NCBI GenBank assembly: GCA_903994525.1
Contig: CAJEXW010000001.1
Span: 124,001-188,000, forward strand
Source of the DNA: an uncultured Chlorobiaceae bacterium
Lineage (GTDB): Bacteria; Bacteroidota; Chlorobiia; Chlorobiales; Chlorobiaceae
DNA length: 64,000 nucleotides
Direction: 5' to 3'
The notes below the pieces were generated by a model that saw only the letters and a list, made by a program, of their open reading frames with translations, did no database searches and was not told the origin of the DNA. The translations under genes were made by a program, and so were the position numbers. Positions 10,170 through 19,461 of the stretch are shown here, one piece after another; position 1 is the stretch's first letter; the number at the start of each line of letters is the position of its first letter.

Positions 10170-11750
10170 CTACGCCTTGTTCTTCTGCTTGAACGCATCC
10201 ACAAATTTAAGCGCGATCTCCTTGAGCTTGGCCGCAGCATCAGCTTCCAGAGTGCCAGCCTCAGAGATTTTTTTAAGAATGTCACTATGTTTGATCTCAA
10301 GCATACTGAGAAACTCTTCCTCAAACTTGCGAAGGAAACGCACCTCAACCGAATCCAGCAAGCCTTGTGTGCCAAGGAAGATAATGGCCACCTGCTTTTC
10401 AACCGCCATCGGAACATACTGACCCTGCTTGAGAATCTCCACAAGCCGGGCACCACGGTCGAGCTGTGCCTTGGTGGTTTTATCAAGATCGGATCCAAAC
10501 TTCGAGAAGGCTTCAAGTTCACGGAACTGTGCCAGATCGAGACGCAGGGTACCGGCAACCTTTTTCATCGCCTTGATCTGCGCTGCGCCACCAACACGCG
10601 AAACCGAGATACCAACGTTGATAGCAGGTCTCTGGCCGGAGTTAAACAGGTTGGATTCAAGGAAGATCTGACCATCAGTGATCGAAATCACGTTGGTTGG
10701 AATATAGGCAGAAACGTCACCTGCCTGGGTTTCAATAACCGGCAATGCGGTGAGACTTCCACCACCCTTGATCAAAGGCTTGAGCGCATCAGGAAGATCA
10801 TTCATCTTCTTTGCCACCTCAATGTCATCGGTGATCTTTGCAGCTCTCTCGAGCAGACGGGAGTGAAGATAAAAAACATCACCCGGATATGCCTCACGTC
10901 CTGGTGGACGACGAAGAAGGAGAGATACCTGACGATAGGCAACAGCCTGCTTTGAAAGATCATCATACACAACCAGAGCATGACGACCTGTATCACGGAA
11001 AAATTCACCAAGAGTAGCCCCTGCAAATGGAGCAATAAATTGAAGCGGGGCAGGGTCAGATGCAGTCGCCGAAATAACGGTGGTATACGACATGGCATCA
11101 TATTTCTCAAGCGTATTGACTACCTGGGCAACGGTTGATCCCTTCAGACCAATTGCCACATAAATACAGAAAACCCCTTTGCCCTTCTGGTTGATAATGG
11201 TATCAATTGCAACAGCAGTTTTGCCTGTCTGACGGTCGCCAATGATAAGCTCGCGCTGACCACGGCCAACAGGAATCATGGAATCAATGGCCTTCAAACC
11301 AGTCTGCAATGGCTCATGCACTGATTTACGGTAAATAACACCAGGTGCCCTGCGCTCAAGAGGAAGACGAAGTTTGGTATCAATAGTACCCTTTCCGTCG
11401 ATTGGCTCACCAAGAGGGTTTATAACCCTTCCAAGCATTGCCTCTCCTACGGGAATAGATGCAAGAATACCGCTTCTTTTGACCGTATCACCCTCTTTTA
11501 CCAGATTTGATTCACCAAACAATACAGCGCCGACATTGTCTTCCTCAAGGTTCAGAGCCATCCCCATTACATTGTTGGGGAACTCAAGAAGCTCGCCTGC
11601 AGCAACCTTCGATAAACCGTAAACACGAGCAATACCGTCGCCAACCTGCAGCACTGTTCCCACATCATAAACTTCCGCTTCTGACTCAAAACCGGCAAGC
11701 TGCTTGCGAAGTATGGATGAAACCTCATCAGGCCTGACTGTTGTAGACAT
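10170..11750 (-). CDS. atpA: ATP synthase F1 subunit alpha
   Basis: 526 residues, the non-catalytic nucleotide-binding subunit of F1. The Walker A motif [13 protein letters not shown] (about residue 170), the Walker B region [17 protein letters not shown], and the ATP synthase alpha/beta signature [13 protein letters not shown] are all present, and the length is standard. It heads a two-gene unit with atpG. Genes for delta, b, c, a, beta and epsilon are absent from the window, in line with split atp operons in Chlorobi. The intergenic region upstream (11751-11962) is shared with divergent thrB. Confidence 0.97.
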   Translation of the reverse strand: MSTTVRPDEVSSILRKQLAGFESEAEVYDVGTVLQVGDGIARVYGLSKVAAGELLEFPNNVMGMALNLEEDNVGAVLFGESNLVKEGDTVKRSGILASIPVGEAMLGRVINPLGEPIDGKGTIDTKLRLPLERRAPGVIYRKSVHEPLQTGLKAIDSMIPVGRGQRELIIGDRQTGKTAVAIDTIINQKGKGVFCIYVAIGLKGSTVAQVVNTLEKYDAMSYTTVISATASDPAPLQFIAPFAGATLGEFFRDTGRHALVVYDDLSKQAVAYRQVSLLLRRPPGREAYPGDVFYLHSRLLERAAKITDDIEVAKKMNDLPDALKPLIKGGGSLTALPVIETQAGDVSAYIPTNVISITDGQIFLESNLFNSGQRPAINVGISVSRVGGAAQIKAMKKVAGTLRLDLAQFRELEAFSKFGSDLDKTTKAQLDRGARLVEILKQGQYVPMAVEKQVAIIFLGTQGLLDSVEVRFLRKFEEEFLSMLEIKHSDILKKISEAGTLEADAAAKLKEIALKFVDAFKQKNKA

Positions 11751-11867
11751 ATCTTATTCCGCTTGGTTATTTGTTAAGAAAAGAGAAAGATTCTGCTTAC
11801 CTTATTTTGATGGTGGGACGGACCCCATATCCAAAAGATAAAACCTGAATTTAATGAAAAGCTTTTA

Positions 11868-11901
11868 GTTATTCAAATTCCTTTCGCTTTATTTGAATAA
11901 C
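11868..11901. promoter_or_regulatory. 11-bp perfect inverted repeat between divergent atpA and thrB
   Basis: GTTATTCAAAT (11868-11878) and ATTTGAATAAC (11891-11901) are exact inverted copies with a 12-base pyrimidine-rich spacer. The position, 118 bases before atpA and 62 bases before thrB, suits an operator for a dimeric regulator or a transcript hairpin. Which one is not determined. Confidence 0.45.
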
Positions 11902-11962
11902 CCCGGTTCGTTACTGTTAAACCGCCTCGATGCCTACAGGAATTTTGCCCGATTAAAACAGT

Positions 11963-12928
11963 ATGAAAACTGTAAAAGGATTTGCTTCAGCAACCGTTGG
12001 TAATGTTGCGTGCGGTTTTGACGTGCTTGGATTTGCCATTACAGCACCTGGTGATGAGGTCATTCTTACACTCTCCGACACTATCGGTATCGGTTCTCCG
12101 GTCTCCATTTCAAGGATATCAGGTGATGGGGGCGCATTGCCTCTTGATCCAAAAAAAAATACATCAAGTTTTGTAATTCTGAAATTTCTTGAATATATCC
12201 GCGCCCACAAAAAGGTTGATTTTACAGGCCATATTTCTCTTGAACTCATCAAACATCTGCCACTCAGTAGCGGTATGGGGAGTAGTGCAGCAAGTGCTGC
12301 AGCGGCTCTTGTTGCTGCGAATGAACTTTTGGGAAATCCCTGTTCAAAAATGGAGTTGGTACACTTTGCAATTGAAGGTGAGAGGGTCGCCTGCGGTTCA
12401 GCTCATGCAGACAATGCAGCACCGGCGATTCTCGGCAATTTTGTGCTCATACGAAGCTATACGCCACTTGACCTTATTACGATTCCTTCACCCGAACACC
12501 TTTACTGTTCATTGGCGCATCCCCACACTGAACTTCGCACGGCCTATGCCCGTTCAGTGCTGCCACAGGAGATTTCGCTCAAGACAGCAACCCAGCAATG
12601 GGGCAACGTTGGTGCGCTTGTAACAGGCCTACTCACCTCAGACTACGACCTTATTGGGCGTTCGCTGGTTGACGTTATTGCCGAGCCAAAACGCGCACCG
12701 CTCATCCCTGGCTTTTTTGAGGTAAAGCAGGCGGCAATTGATGCTGGTGCGCTTGGATGCAGCATTGCCGGTTCCGGCCCTTCAGTTTTTGCCTTTTCAT
12801 CTTCTGAAAAGGTTGCGCTTAAAGTTGGGACGGCCATGAAGGAGGCATTCCTGCACTCTAAAGCCCACCTTGAGTCAGATGTCTGGGTGACACCAATCTG
12901 CAAGGAAGGGGCTCGAATACTGCCTTAA
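11963..12928 (+). CDS. thrB: Homoserine kinase
   Basis: 321-residue GHMP-superfamily kinase that phosphorylates L-homoserine to O-phosphohomoserine. Visible family motifs are the N-terminal ASATVGNVACGFDVLGFA, the ATP-loop LPLSSGMGSSAASAAAA (about residues 95-112) and the C-terminal GCSIAGSGPSVFAF. It is the first gene of a rightward thrB-thrC-plsC run. Together with thrA at 6.6-9.0 kb it supplies the threonine branch. Confidence 0.97.
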   Translation: MKTVKGFASATVGNVACGFDVLGFAITAPGDEVILTLSDTIGIGSPVSISRISGDGGALPLDPKKNTSSFVILKFLEYIRAHKKVDFTGHISLELIKHLPLSSGMGSSAASAAAALVAANELLGNPCSKMELVHFAIEGERVACGSAHADNAAPAILGNFVLIRSYTPLDLITIPSPEHLYCSLAHPHTELRTAYARSVLPQEISLKTATQQWGNVGALVTGLLTSDYDLIGRSLVDVIAEPKRAPLIPGFFEVKQAAIDAGALGCSIAGSGPSVFAFSSSEKVALKVGTAMKEAFLHSKAHLESDVWVTPICKEGARILP

Positions 12929-12958
12929 CATACTTTACTGAAGAAAATCAATATACCC

Positions 12959-14275
12959 ATGATCTATTTCAGCACCAATAAATCATCTATACCCGTCTCG
13001 CTGAAAAAGGCCACCCTTGAAGGCCTCGCGCCTGATGGTGGTCTTTATATCCCCTCTGAAATTCCCCGTTTTTCAACGGAGGAGATCAAGCTGCTTGAAG
13101 GCGCATGCTTCAACAACATCGCCTTTGCCATTGCAAAAAAATTTATCGGCAGTGATATTCCGCCCGACCAGCTCAGCGACATGATCGATAACTGCTATAA
13201 TTTCGACGCTCCCTTGGTCCAACTTGACAGCAACACCTTTATTGAAGAGCTGTTTTGTGGGCCAACACTTGCCTTCAAGGATTATGGTGCCCGTTTTTTG
13301 GCACGTCTCACCGGGTTTTTTGCCGCAGAAGAGCAGAAGCTGATTACCGTGCTGGTTGCAACATCGGGAGATACCGGTAGTGCTGTCGCTTATGGATTTC
13401 AGGGCATAGCCAACACCAGAGTTGTACTGCTCTACCCATCAGGCAAAGTGAGTCCTCTCCAGGAGCAGCAACTCACCACTGCCGGCAGCAACGTCTATGC
13501 CCTTGAAGTTAAGGGGGATTTTGATGACTGCCAGCGTATGGTCAAGGAGGCATTTGTTGATCCCGGCCTGAACCGATCCCTGATACTCACCTCAGCCAAC
13601 TCGATCAACATATCGAGGCTGATTCCCCAGTCCTTCTATTTTGCCTGGGCCAGCCTGCAACTCAAGGAGCAGTACGGCTACAGCAATCCACTCTTTTCTG
13701 TTCCTAGCGGAAACTACGGCAACCTTACCGCAGGGGTACTTGCAAAACGAATGGGCTTTCCTATTGGCCACCTTATTGCAGCATCGAATACAAACGACAG
13801 CGTCACCCGTTATGTCAAGAGCGGACGCTACGACCCCCGGCCGACGATCACGACCCTCTCGACAGCAATGGACGTAGGTAATCCCAGCAATTTCGCCCGG
13901 TTGAGATATTTCTATCATAATGATCATGTCTCCATGTCCGGAGACATTACCGGCATTGCTGTATCGGACGAGGAGACCAGAGCAACCATCCGTTCCGTTG
14001 ATGATCAGTTCGGCTATCTCATGGAACCACATACTGCCGTTGCATACTGTGCCCTTGAACGATACAGGGCAATAGCGGACATTGCTGAAAAGGCGGCTGT
14101 TGTGCTTTCAACGGCCCATCCGGTCAAATTTCTTGAAGCAATTGAGGAGACTCTCAACAAAAAGATTCAGATTCCCTTGAATCTTCAGGAGCTTATGAAG
14201 AAAAAGAAAAGCGCCACCTTGATCAGTTCAGAGTATAAGGAGCTTGCATCTTTTCTTAACGAACTGGACAAGTAA
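12959..14275 (+). CDS. thrC: Threonine synthase
   Basis: 438-residue PLP enzyme that converts O-phosphohomoserine to threonine. It has N-terminal APDGGLYIP, the PLP-lysine motif LAFKDYGARFL (about residue 104), ATSGDTGSAVAYGF, and the glycine-rich phosphate site SVPSGNYGNLTAG. It follows thrB by 30 bases. It belongs to the class with an N-terminal extension, as in E. coli ThrC. The following acyltransferase gene begins just after its stop. Confidence 0.97.
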   Translation: MIYFSTNKSSIPVSLKKATLEGLAPDGGLYIPSEIPRFSTEEIKLLEGACFNNIAFAIAKKFIGSDIPPDQLSDMIDNCYNFDAPLVQLDSNTFIEELFCGPTLAFKDYGARFLARLTGFFAAEEQKLITVLVATSGDTGSAVAYGFQGIANTRVVLLYPSGKVSPLQEQQLTTAGSNVYALEVKGDFDDCQRMVKEAFVDPGLNRSLILTSANSINISRLIPQSFYFAWASLQLKEQYGYSNPLFSVPSGNYGNLTAGVLAKRMGFPIGHLIAASNTNDSVTRYVKSGRYDPRPTITTLSTAMDVGNPSNFARLRYFYHNDHVSMSGDITGIAVSDEETRATIRSVDDQFGYLMEPHTAVAYCALERYRAIADIAEKAAVVLSTAHPVKFLEAIEETLNKKIQIPLNLQELMKKKKSATLISSEYKELASFLNELDK

Positions 14276-14294
14276 CCCTGTACCAAACTATGGC

Positions 14295-15005
14295 ATGAAC
14301 TTCAGAACACTAATATTTCTTTTTATCCTTATTCCGATCACGTTTTTCGGGATAGTCCTTATCCTTTTACTCAATCTGTTCGACCCAGATGGCCAAGGCT
14401 TCTATAAAATTGCTGCATGGTGGGGCCGTCTGAGCGCAAGACTTTTTGGAATAACCATTGAGGTTATCGGAGAGGAGAATTACAGCCCGGACAAGCACTA
14501 CCTCGTCATAAGCAACCATGCAGGCATGGCCGACATACCACTGCTGCTCGGCATTATGAAGCTTAACTTGCGATTTATGGCAAAAGAGGAGCTGGGCAGA
14601 ATACCGCTGTTTGGCAAAGCTCTGAGGCAGGCGGGCTATGTTATGATCAAAAGGGGGCAGAATCGTGATGCTTTGAACAGCCTTTTTGATGCCATAGAGG
14701 TGCTGAAAAAGGGACACTCTCTCCATATCTTTCCTGAAGGCACCCGGTCAGCAACAGGTGAACTCCTCCCATTCAAGCGGGGAGCGTTTCGTGTGGCGCA
14801 AAAAGGGGGCGCTCCGGTGCTGCCTATCACGATCATTGGCAGCCATCTGATCACCCCGAAAAAAAGCCTCAAAGTCAATAAGGGAAAGATCATGGTAATC
14901 ATCGACAAGCCCATACTGCCTCCCTCATTCGAGACTGTCGAGGAGCTGATGGCCGCCTGCTCCGAAGTAATCACAACTAACTTTAACCGGTACCGCAACA
15001 ATTAA
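14295..15005 (+). CDS. plsC: 1-acyl-sn-glycerol-3-phosphate acyltransferase
   Basis: 236 residues from the ATG at 14295. The frame is open further upstream to an ATG at 14244 inside thrC, but the residues gained do not resemble the family and the hydrophobic N-terminus ([21 protein letters not shown]) begins at 14295. The acyltransferase motifs are clear: NHAGMADIP (HX4D) and [20 protein letters not shown]. The enzyme makes phosphatidic acid at the inner membrane. Its TAA stop overlaps that of convergent ribH within a shared TTAA (15002-15005). Confidence 0.92.
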   Translation: MNFRTLIFLFILIPITFFGIVLILLLNLFDPDGQGFYKIAAWWGRLSARLFGITIEVIGEENYSPDKHYLVISNHAGMADIPLLLGIMKLNLRFMAKEELGRIPLFGKALRQAGYVMIKRGQNRDALNSLFDAIEVLKKGHSLHIFPEGTRSATGELLPFKRGAFRVAQKGGAPVLPITIIGSHLITPKKSLKVNKGKIMVIIDKPILPPSFETVEELMAACSEVITTNFNRYRNN

Positions 15006-15469
15006 ATCTGACGGTAGAGGTTAACCATCTCTATCGCAGTCATGGCAGCATCGAATCCTTTGTTTCCAGCTTTCGTCCCGGCCCGCTCTATGGCCTGCTC
15101 AATGTTTTCAGTGGTAAGTACCCCAAAGGCAATCGGCACCCCCGTATCAAGAGAAACCTGGGCAATCCCCTTGGTCGCTTCGGCAGCAATGACATCAAAA
15201 TGAGGAGTCGAACCCCTTATAATAGCCCCAAGCGTCACGATGGCATCATACTTGCCGCTGAGGGCCACCTTCTTGGCCACCATCGGCAACTCAAAGGCAC
15301 CGGGACAACGGTAGATGGCAATATGCTCCTCAGATCCGCCATGACGACGGATACAATCAACGGCACCCTCTACAAGCTTCTGGCCAATAAAATCGTTGAA
15401 ACGGGATACAATGAGTGCAAAGCGAGTATCCTTTGCACCCAGTGCCCCCTCAATTTGCTTGATCTGCAT
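15002..15469 (-). CDS. ribH: 6,7-dimethyl-8-ribityllumazine synthase
   Basis: 155 residues, normal length. It condenses the dihydroxybutanone phosphate and the ribityl pyrimidine as the penultimate step of riboflavin synthesis. Signatures include ALIVSRFND near the N-terminus, [52 protein letters not shown]. It shares a 4-base stop-codon overlap with convergent plsC. gmhA is upstream on the same strand, 25 bases away. Confidence 0.97.
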   Translation of the reverse strand: MQIKQIEGALGAKDTRFALIVSRFNDFIGQKLVEGAVDCIRRHGGSEEHIAIYRCPGAFELPMVAKKVALSGKYDAIVTLGAIIRGSTPHFDVIAAEATKGIAQVSLDTGVPIAFGVLTTENIEQAIERAGTKAGNKGFDAAMTAIEMVNLYRQI

Positions 15470-15494
15470 GACACTTTTATTTTTAGATTATTAA

Positions 15495-16133
15495 TTAATG
15501 CGGATGGTAATAGCCAAGCATCCGCTCGACAAGATCAATAAGAACATGGCCAATAGTAATATGGCACTCCTGTACACGATCAGCCGAGCCGGAGTGCGGT
15601 ACGATAATTTCAAGATCAGCAACCCCCTTCGACAGACCTCCATCACCGCCAAGCAGTCCGAAACACTTCATTTTCTGCCGCTTCGCAACCGCAAGGGCAT
15701 TGACAACACTCTGGCTGTTGCCGGTGGTGGAGAGTCCAAGCAGAATATCTCCTTCACGTCCATAGGCCTCAACAAGCCTGGCAAATACCGCATCATAACC
15801 AAGATCATTGGCTCCCGCTGTCAGGGCAGATGTGTCGACAGAGAGCGCCAGAGCCGGAAGCGCCGGTCGATCCACACTGCTGCGATACCGAATCGTCAAC
15901 TCGGTGGCTAAATGCTGGGCATCGGCCGCACTGCCGCCATTGCCACAGAACAGTACCTTGCCGCCCTGTTCAAAGGTATCGGTCATCATCCTCGCCATTG
16001 CCACAATCACAGCAGCGTTCTGTCGCGCCACGGTCTCCTTCAGACGTGCACTATAGAGCATGATATCGAGCACCACCTCTTCATAAAGGGTGCGATCAGT
16101 TAGTCCATCTGAACACCTGCATTGTTTTGACAT
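15495..16133 (-). CDS. gmhA: Phosphoheptose isomerase (sedoheptulose-7-phosphate isomerase)
   Basis: 212-residue SIS-domain protein. The family signature [16 protein letters not shown] (about residues 63-78) and [17 protein letters not shown] are present. It converts sedoheptulose 7-phosphate to D-glycero-manno-heptose 7-phosphate for the LPS inner core. The first about 24 residues, including a Cys-x-Cys pair, are not family-conserved and a start at the internal Met near residue 25 is possible. A related SIS protein, DiaA, is a less likely alternative. Confidence 0.88.
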   Translation of the reverse strand: MSKQCRCSDGLTDRTLYEEVVLDIMLYSARLKETVARQNAAVIVAMARMMTDTFEQGGKVLFCGNGGSAADAQHLATELTIRYRSSVDRPALPALALSVDTSALTAGANDLGYDAVFARLVEAYGREGDILLGLSTTGNSQSVVNALAVAKRQKMKCFGLLGGDGGLSKGVADLEIIVPHSGSADRVQECHITIGHVLIDLVERMLGYYHPH

Positions 16134-16518
16134 AAAAACAGAATTGAATCACTATTGAACTCAGGGGAGCAATATAAAGAAAAAACCCAAACCCATTCAG
16201 CCACCATCATTTCATGGCTGCCGATGCGCGTATAGGCTCCGCTCATTTTTTTCCGAAGAAAGAAATTTAGGAACGGCTTGGACTTTTTAACATAAAAGTG
16301 GCTTTTTATAGATAAGTCCTAATATTTTTTACATAAATGTGTTTTTATTTTAAAAATCTTATGATAAATTAAAAATATGCCTTATTTAATTAATAAATAC
16401 ATCTCCTAAAGAAAAGCCGGAATAAAACAACTTTTTAACAATCTAATCTGAAAATCCTATGAAATCAGGAACTACAAGCCTCGAAAGGAGGGACTATTTT
16501 ACCCGCTTGGGGGAAAAT
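16134..16518. promoter_or_regulatory. Divergent intergenic region gmhA / amt
   Basis: About 385 AT-rich bases upstream of amt, which should contain the promoters for gmhA (minus) and the amt-glnB pair (plus). A 6-bp inverted repeat (CAGCCA / TGGCTG) lies in the gmhA-proximal part. No canonical sigma-54 GG-N10-GC site could be identified with confidence, and no gene is visible. The open frame leading into amt begins at 16459. Confidence 0.4.
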
Positions 16519-18000
16519 ATGTCGAAGCAAAAAAACTGGAAGCTTGGTTTGACCATATTTGCAGGGAAGATGATCGGTCTTTTTGCCGTACTCTTGTCAA
16601 TAAATATGGTAACCGGAATAACGGGAACACCTGCCATCGCCGCAGTTACCTATTCCCCTATTGAAACAAACCTGATTAACTCACTCAACACCCTGTGGAC
16701 GTTGATTGCCGCAGCTCTGGTCTTTGGAATGCAGGCTGGATTTGTGATGCTCGAAGCCGGTTTTGCCAGAAAACGGGAAACCGTTAATGTGCTTATAGAG
16801 TGCATTCTCGATACGGCAATTTGCGGCATCTCTTTCTGGGCAATAGGATACGCATTCATGTTCAGTGAAGGCAATGGCTTTATTGGTCAGAACTGGTTCT
16901 TTTTGCAGGGAGCTCCGAACACCTACGGAACAACTGGTGTGGCGCTTTTGGCTCACTGGGTTTTCCAGTTTGCCTTTGCTGATACTGCATCAACCATTAC
17001 ATCGGGTGCCATGATTGGACGCACAAGCTTCCGTGGCGACATCCTCTACAGCATTGTTGTAACAGCGTTCATCTACCCAATCATTGGCCACTGGGCATGG
17101 GGCCCCGACGGTTTCCTCGTCACGATGGGTACTCCCGGTAATTTTTTGCCTGAACTGGGTAATCCTTTCCGCGATTTTGCAGGCTCTACCGTTGTGCATA
17201 CCATCGGCGGCGTTGTTTCGCTGGCAGGAGCCATTGTCCTTGGACCTCGTATCGGACGCGTTTTCTTGCGGGATGATAAAGAGAGAGGCGGTTTGCCTGC
17301 TGCCCACAACTTGCCGGTTGCCGTTACAGGGGCCTTCCTTTTGTGGTTCGGATGGTACGGATTTAACCCCGGGAGCACACTCTCTGCGATGGATGCCATA
17401 GGTGTTGGTCGCGTGGCTGCAAATACGACTCTGGCAGCTTGCGGGGGTGCATTGAGTGCCATGTTCCTGGCCTTCTATGTTGGCTCCTTCAAAGGAAAGT
17501 TTGATGTTGGCTTTACTGTCAATGGACTTCTGGGCGGTTTGGTTGCAATCACTGCGCCATGCTACTGGGTCTCACCACTGGGTTCAATCATCATCGGCCT
17601 GATTGCTGGCGCAATTGTTTTTGGTGGCATTTACCTGCTGGAATATCTTCGAATTGACGACCCGGTGGGTGCCGTGCCGGTTCATGGTCTGAACGGTATT
17701 TTTGGCACCTGGGCTATCGGTCTTTTTGCCAGTGGAGAGTATGGATGCACCACTCCGTTCGGCCCTGACAACTCCGCTCCGGTTACCGGACTGTTTTATG
17801 GTGGTGGATGGAATGTTTTGCTCGCACAGTTTGTGGGAAATGCAATTATTGCTCTGACAACCTTTATCGTCGCTATCATTGTCATGTGGGCGATCAACAG
17901 ATTACCTTACCCTTTCAAGTTGCGCGTTGAACCTGAAGGTGAAACCGGCGTTGGAGGACTGGATGTGTTTGAACATGGCGCGGAAGCCTATACCAACTGA
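16519..18000 (+). CDS. amt: Ammonium transporter (Amt family)
   Basis: 493 residues from the ATG at 16519, which has GGGGGA about 5 bases upstream and leads directly into a signal-like hydrophobic segment; the frame also offers an ATG at 16459 (513 residues). Eleven or so membrane segments are expected. Family residues include FVMLEAGFARKRE (periplasmic recruitment region), DTASTITSGAMIGRTSF, VVHTIGGVVSLAGA and VPVHGLNGIFGTWAIGL (pore His region). It conducts ammonium across the inner membrane. The P-II gene 30 bases downstream is the usual partner, as in amtB-glnK operons. Confidence 0.96.
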   Translation: MSKQKNWKLGLTIFAGKMIGLFAVLLSINMVTGITGTPAIAAVTYSPIETNLINSLNTLWTLIAAALVFGMQAGFVMLEAGFARKRETVNVLIECILDTAICGISFWAIGYAFMFSEGNGFIGQNWFFLQGAPNTYGTTGVALLAHWVFQFAFADTASTITSGAMIGRTSFRGDILYSIVVTAFIYPIIGHWAWGPDGFLVTMGTPGNFLPELGNPFRDFAGSTVVHTIGGVVSLAGAIVLGPRIGRVFLRDDKERGGLPAAHNLPVAVTGAFLLWFGWYGFNPGSTLSAMDAIGVGRVAANTTLAACGGALSAMFLAFYVGSFKGKFDVGFTVNGLLGGLVAITAPCYWVSPLGSIIIGLIAGAIVFGGIYLLEYLRIDDPVGAVPVHGLNGIFGTWAIGLFASGEYGCTTPFGPDNSAPVTGLFYGGGWNVLLAQFVGNAIIALTTFIVAIIVMWAINRLPYPFKLRVEPEGETGVGGLDVFEHGAEAYTN

Positions 18001-18029
18001 TTTATTAACCTTTTACTTGAAAACTCATT

Positions 18030-18377
18030 ATGAAAAAGATAGAGGCAATCATAAGGCGTTCAAAATTTGAAGAGGTAAAAGCGGCACTGCACGCCATCGA
18101 CATCGACTTCTTTTCCTATACCGAATCATTCGGGGTTGGCAACGAACGCAAAAAGAAAAATGTCTTTCGTGGATCGGCTGATACCGACTACATCTCTCGG
18201 CTGTCGTTGTCAATTGTTGTTCGCGATATCAACCTTCAAAAAACGGTGGCCTGTCTCCTAAAAACAGCATATACCGGTGAAGTGGGCGACGGAAAAATCT
18301 TTGTCTGGAGCATTGAAGAGTCCTATCGCATCCGTACCGGAGAGAGTGGTGACGACTCAATGTACAACAAGGAGTAG
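18030..18377 (+). CDS. glnB: Nitrogen regulatory protein P-II (GlnB/GlnK family)
   Basis: 115 residues aligning along the whole family. The B-loop TGEVGDGKIFV and the C-terminal RIRTGESGDDS match the consensus. The T-loop differs: in an alignment to E. coli GlnB without gaps up to residue 48, Gln39 is Glu, Tyr46 is Phe, and the position of the uridylylated Tyr51 is Asp51. The loop also carries ERKKKN. P-II trimers sense 2-oxoglutarate and ATP/ADP and block AmtB pores; adjacency to amt suggests this role. Regulation by GlnD uridylylation at position 51 is not expected. A terminator follows. Confidence 0.93.
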   Translation: MKKIEAIIRRSKFEEVKAALHAIDIDFFSYTESFGVGNERKKKNVFRGSADTDYISRLSLSIVVRDINLQKTVACLLKTAYTGEVGDGKIFVWSIEESYRIRTGESGDDSMYNKE

Positions 18378-18442
18378 CCCCCTCCGCAGAGTGTTGGTTA
18401 AGCAATTATGATAAAGAGAGTTGCGTTGCTTTCGAGAACGCA

Positions 18443-18472
18443 GAAAAGCCGCCCGTAAAAAGGCGGCTTTTC
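18443..18472. terminator. Strong hairpin terminator between glnB and bchL
   Basis: An 11-bp perfect inverted repeat, GAAAAGCCGCC / GGCGGCTTTTC, with an 8-base loop. The A and T runs flanking the GC core make it functional in both directions, so it can end the amt-glnB transcript and the convergent bchNBL transcript, whose last stop is at 18598. Confidence 0.88.
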
Positions 18473-18597
18473 GAGTTCATAACTTACCTACAGAGAACCA
18501 GACTTTATCACCGAAGAACCTTCCATATAATTGCCATGAAATGGGAAGATCTATTCATCTCTTTATCAAAAAAATAATCCTTCAGTACAGTACCCCC

Positions 18598-19425
18598 CTA
18601 CTGCCACCCGTTAACCATCTTGAAAATCTCGCGATCCCCAATAGGTACCGGAACTGATGCAACAGGTGAATCCTGAACAAGGGTGTCGGCAATCTCGTTA
18701 TAAGGCACAAGGCACTCCGCTTTTCCCTCGGTCTCCTCCATGGCAAACATGGTTTTGCCTGCAAAGCGGCTTTTGCGGATCAGTTCGTGATAGGGCACTT
18801 TGGCAAGAAGCCTGGTTCCCACTTTTTCGGCAAACTGGTCGAGCATATTGGTGCCTCCGCCGGTGGTATAATCGACACGGTTGGCAACAATACCGGCAAG
18901 TTTCACCTTGTAGCGAACACTCTTCTGCTGAATGGCCATACAGAGCCGGTTTGCCGCAAAGATGCTGTCGAAGTCGTTGGTGGCAATAATAATAGCATAG
19001 TCGGCATAGTTGAGCGGAGCGCTGAAACCTCCGCAGACCACGTCGCCAAGCACATCAAAAAGGATAACGTCATATTTGTCGTACAGGCCAAGCTCCTGGA
19101 GCAGGGTGACGGATTCGCCAACAACATAGCCACCGCAGCCGCTTCCGGCAGGAGGACCGCCAGCTTCAAGACAGTCAATACCAGCAAATCCTGTTTCGAT
19201 AATATCTTCGGCACTCAGCTCTTCGTGGTGAAAATCGACCTCTTCAAGCGCTTCAATAACCGTTTTCTGCAATTTTCCGGTAATGGGAAAGGTGCTGTCA
19301 TGCTTGGGGTCGCAGCCGATTTGCAACACTTTAGCCCCCTTCAGGGCAAGCGCCGCCGAAATATTTGCGCTGGTAGTGCTTTTTCCAATGCCACCCTTGC
19401 CATAAACCGCCAGAACTAAACTCAT
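18598..19425 (-). CDS. bchL: Light-independent protochlorophyllide reductase, iron-sulfur ATP-binding subunit
   Basis: 275-residue NifH-like ATPase. The P-loop [14 protein letters not shown] is at residues 9-22. The two cluster cysteines, one per monomer of a bridging [4Fe-4S], lie in [12 protein letters not shown] and [16 protein letters not shown]. It passes electrons to the BchN-BchB core, which reduces ring D of protochlorophyllide without light. In a NifH reading the neighbours would be nifDK, but here they are bchB and bchN, which settles the assignment. Last gene of the bchN-bchB-bchL run, 36 bases after bchB. Confidence 0.97.
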   Translation of the reverse strand: MSLVLAVYGKGGIGKSTTSANISAALALKGAKVLQIGCDPKHDSTFPITGKLQKTVIEALEEVDFHHEELSAEDIIETGFAGIDCLEAGGPPAGSGCGGYVVGESVTLLQELGLYDKYDVILFDVLGDVVCGGFSAPLNYADYAIIIATNDFDSIFAANRLCMAIQQKSVRYKVKLAGIVANRVDYTTGGGTNMLDQFAEKVGTRLLAKVPYHELIRKSRFAGKTMFAMEETEGKAECLVPYNEIADTLVQDSPVASVPVPIGDREIFKMVNGWQ

Positions 19426-19461
19426 AATATGTAACAGAAGAATGTGATTGATAGAAAAATC

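Noticed and set aside
14244..14294. Longer start for plsC inside thrC
   Set aside because: The added residues are unlike the family, and the membrane-anchor sequence begins at the ATG at 14295.
16134..16518. Sigma-54 promoter for amt
   Set aside because: No site with the conserved GG and GC at the right spacing could be found by eye.
18787..19419. 210-codon plus-strand frame opposite bchL
   Set aside because: Antisense shadow of bchL with no family similarity and no ribosome-binding site.
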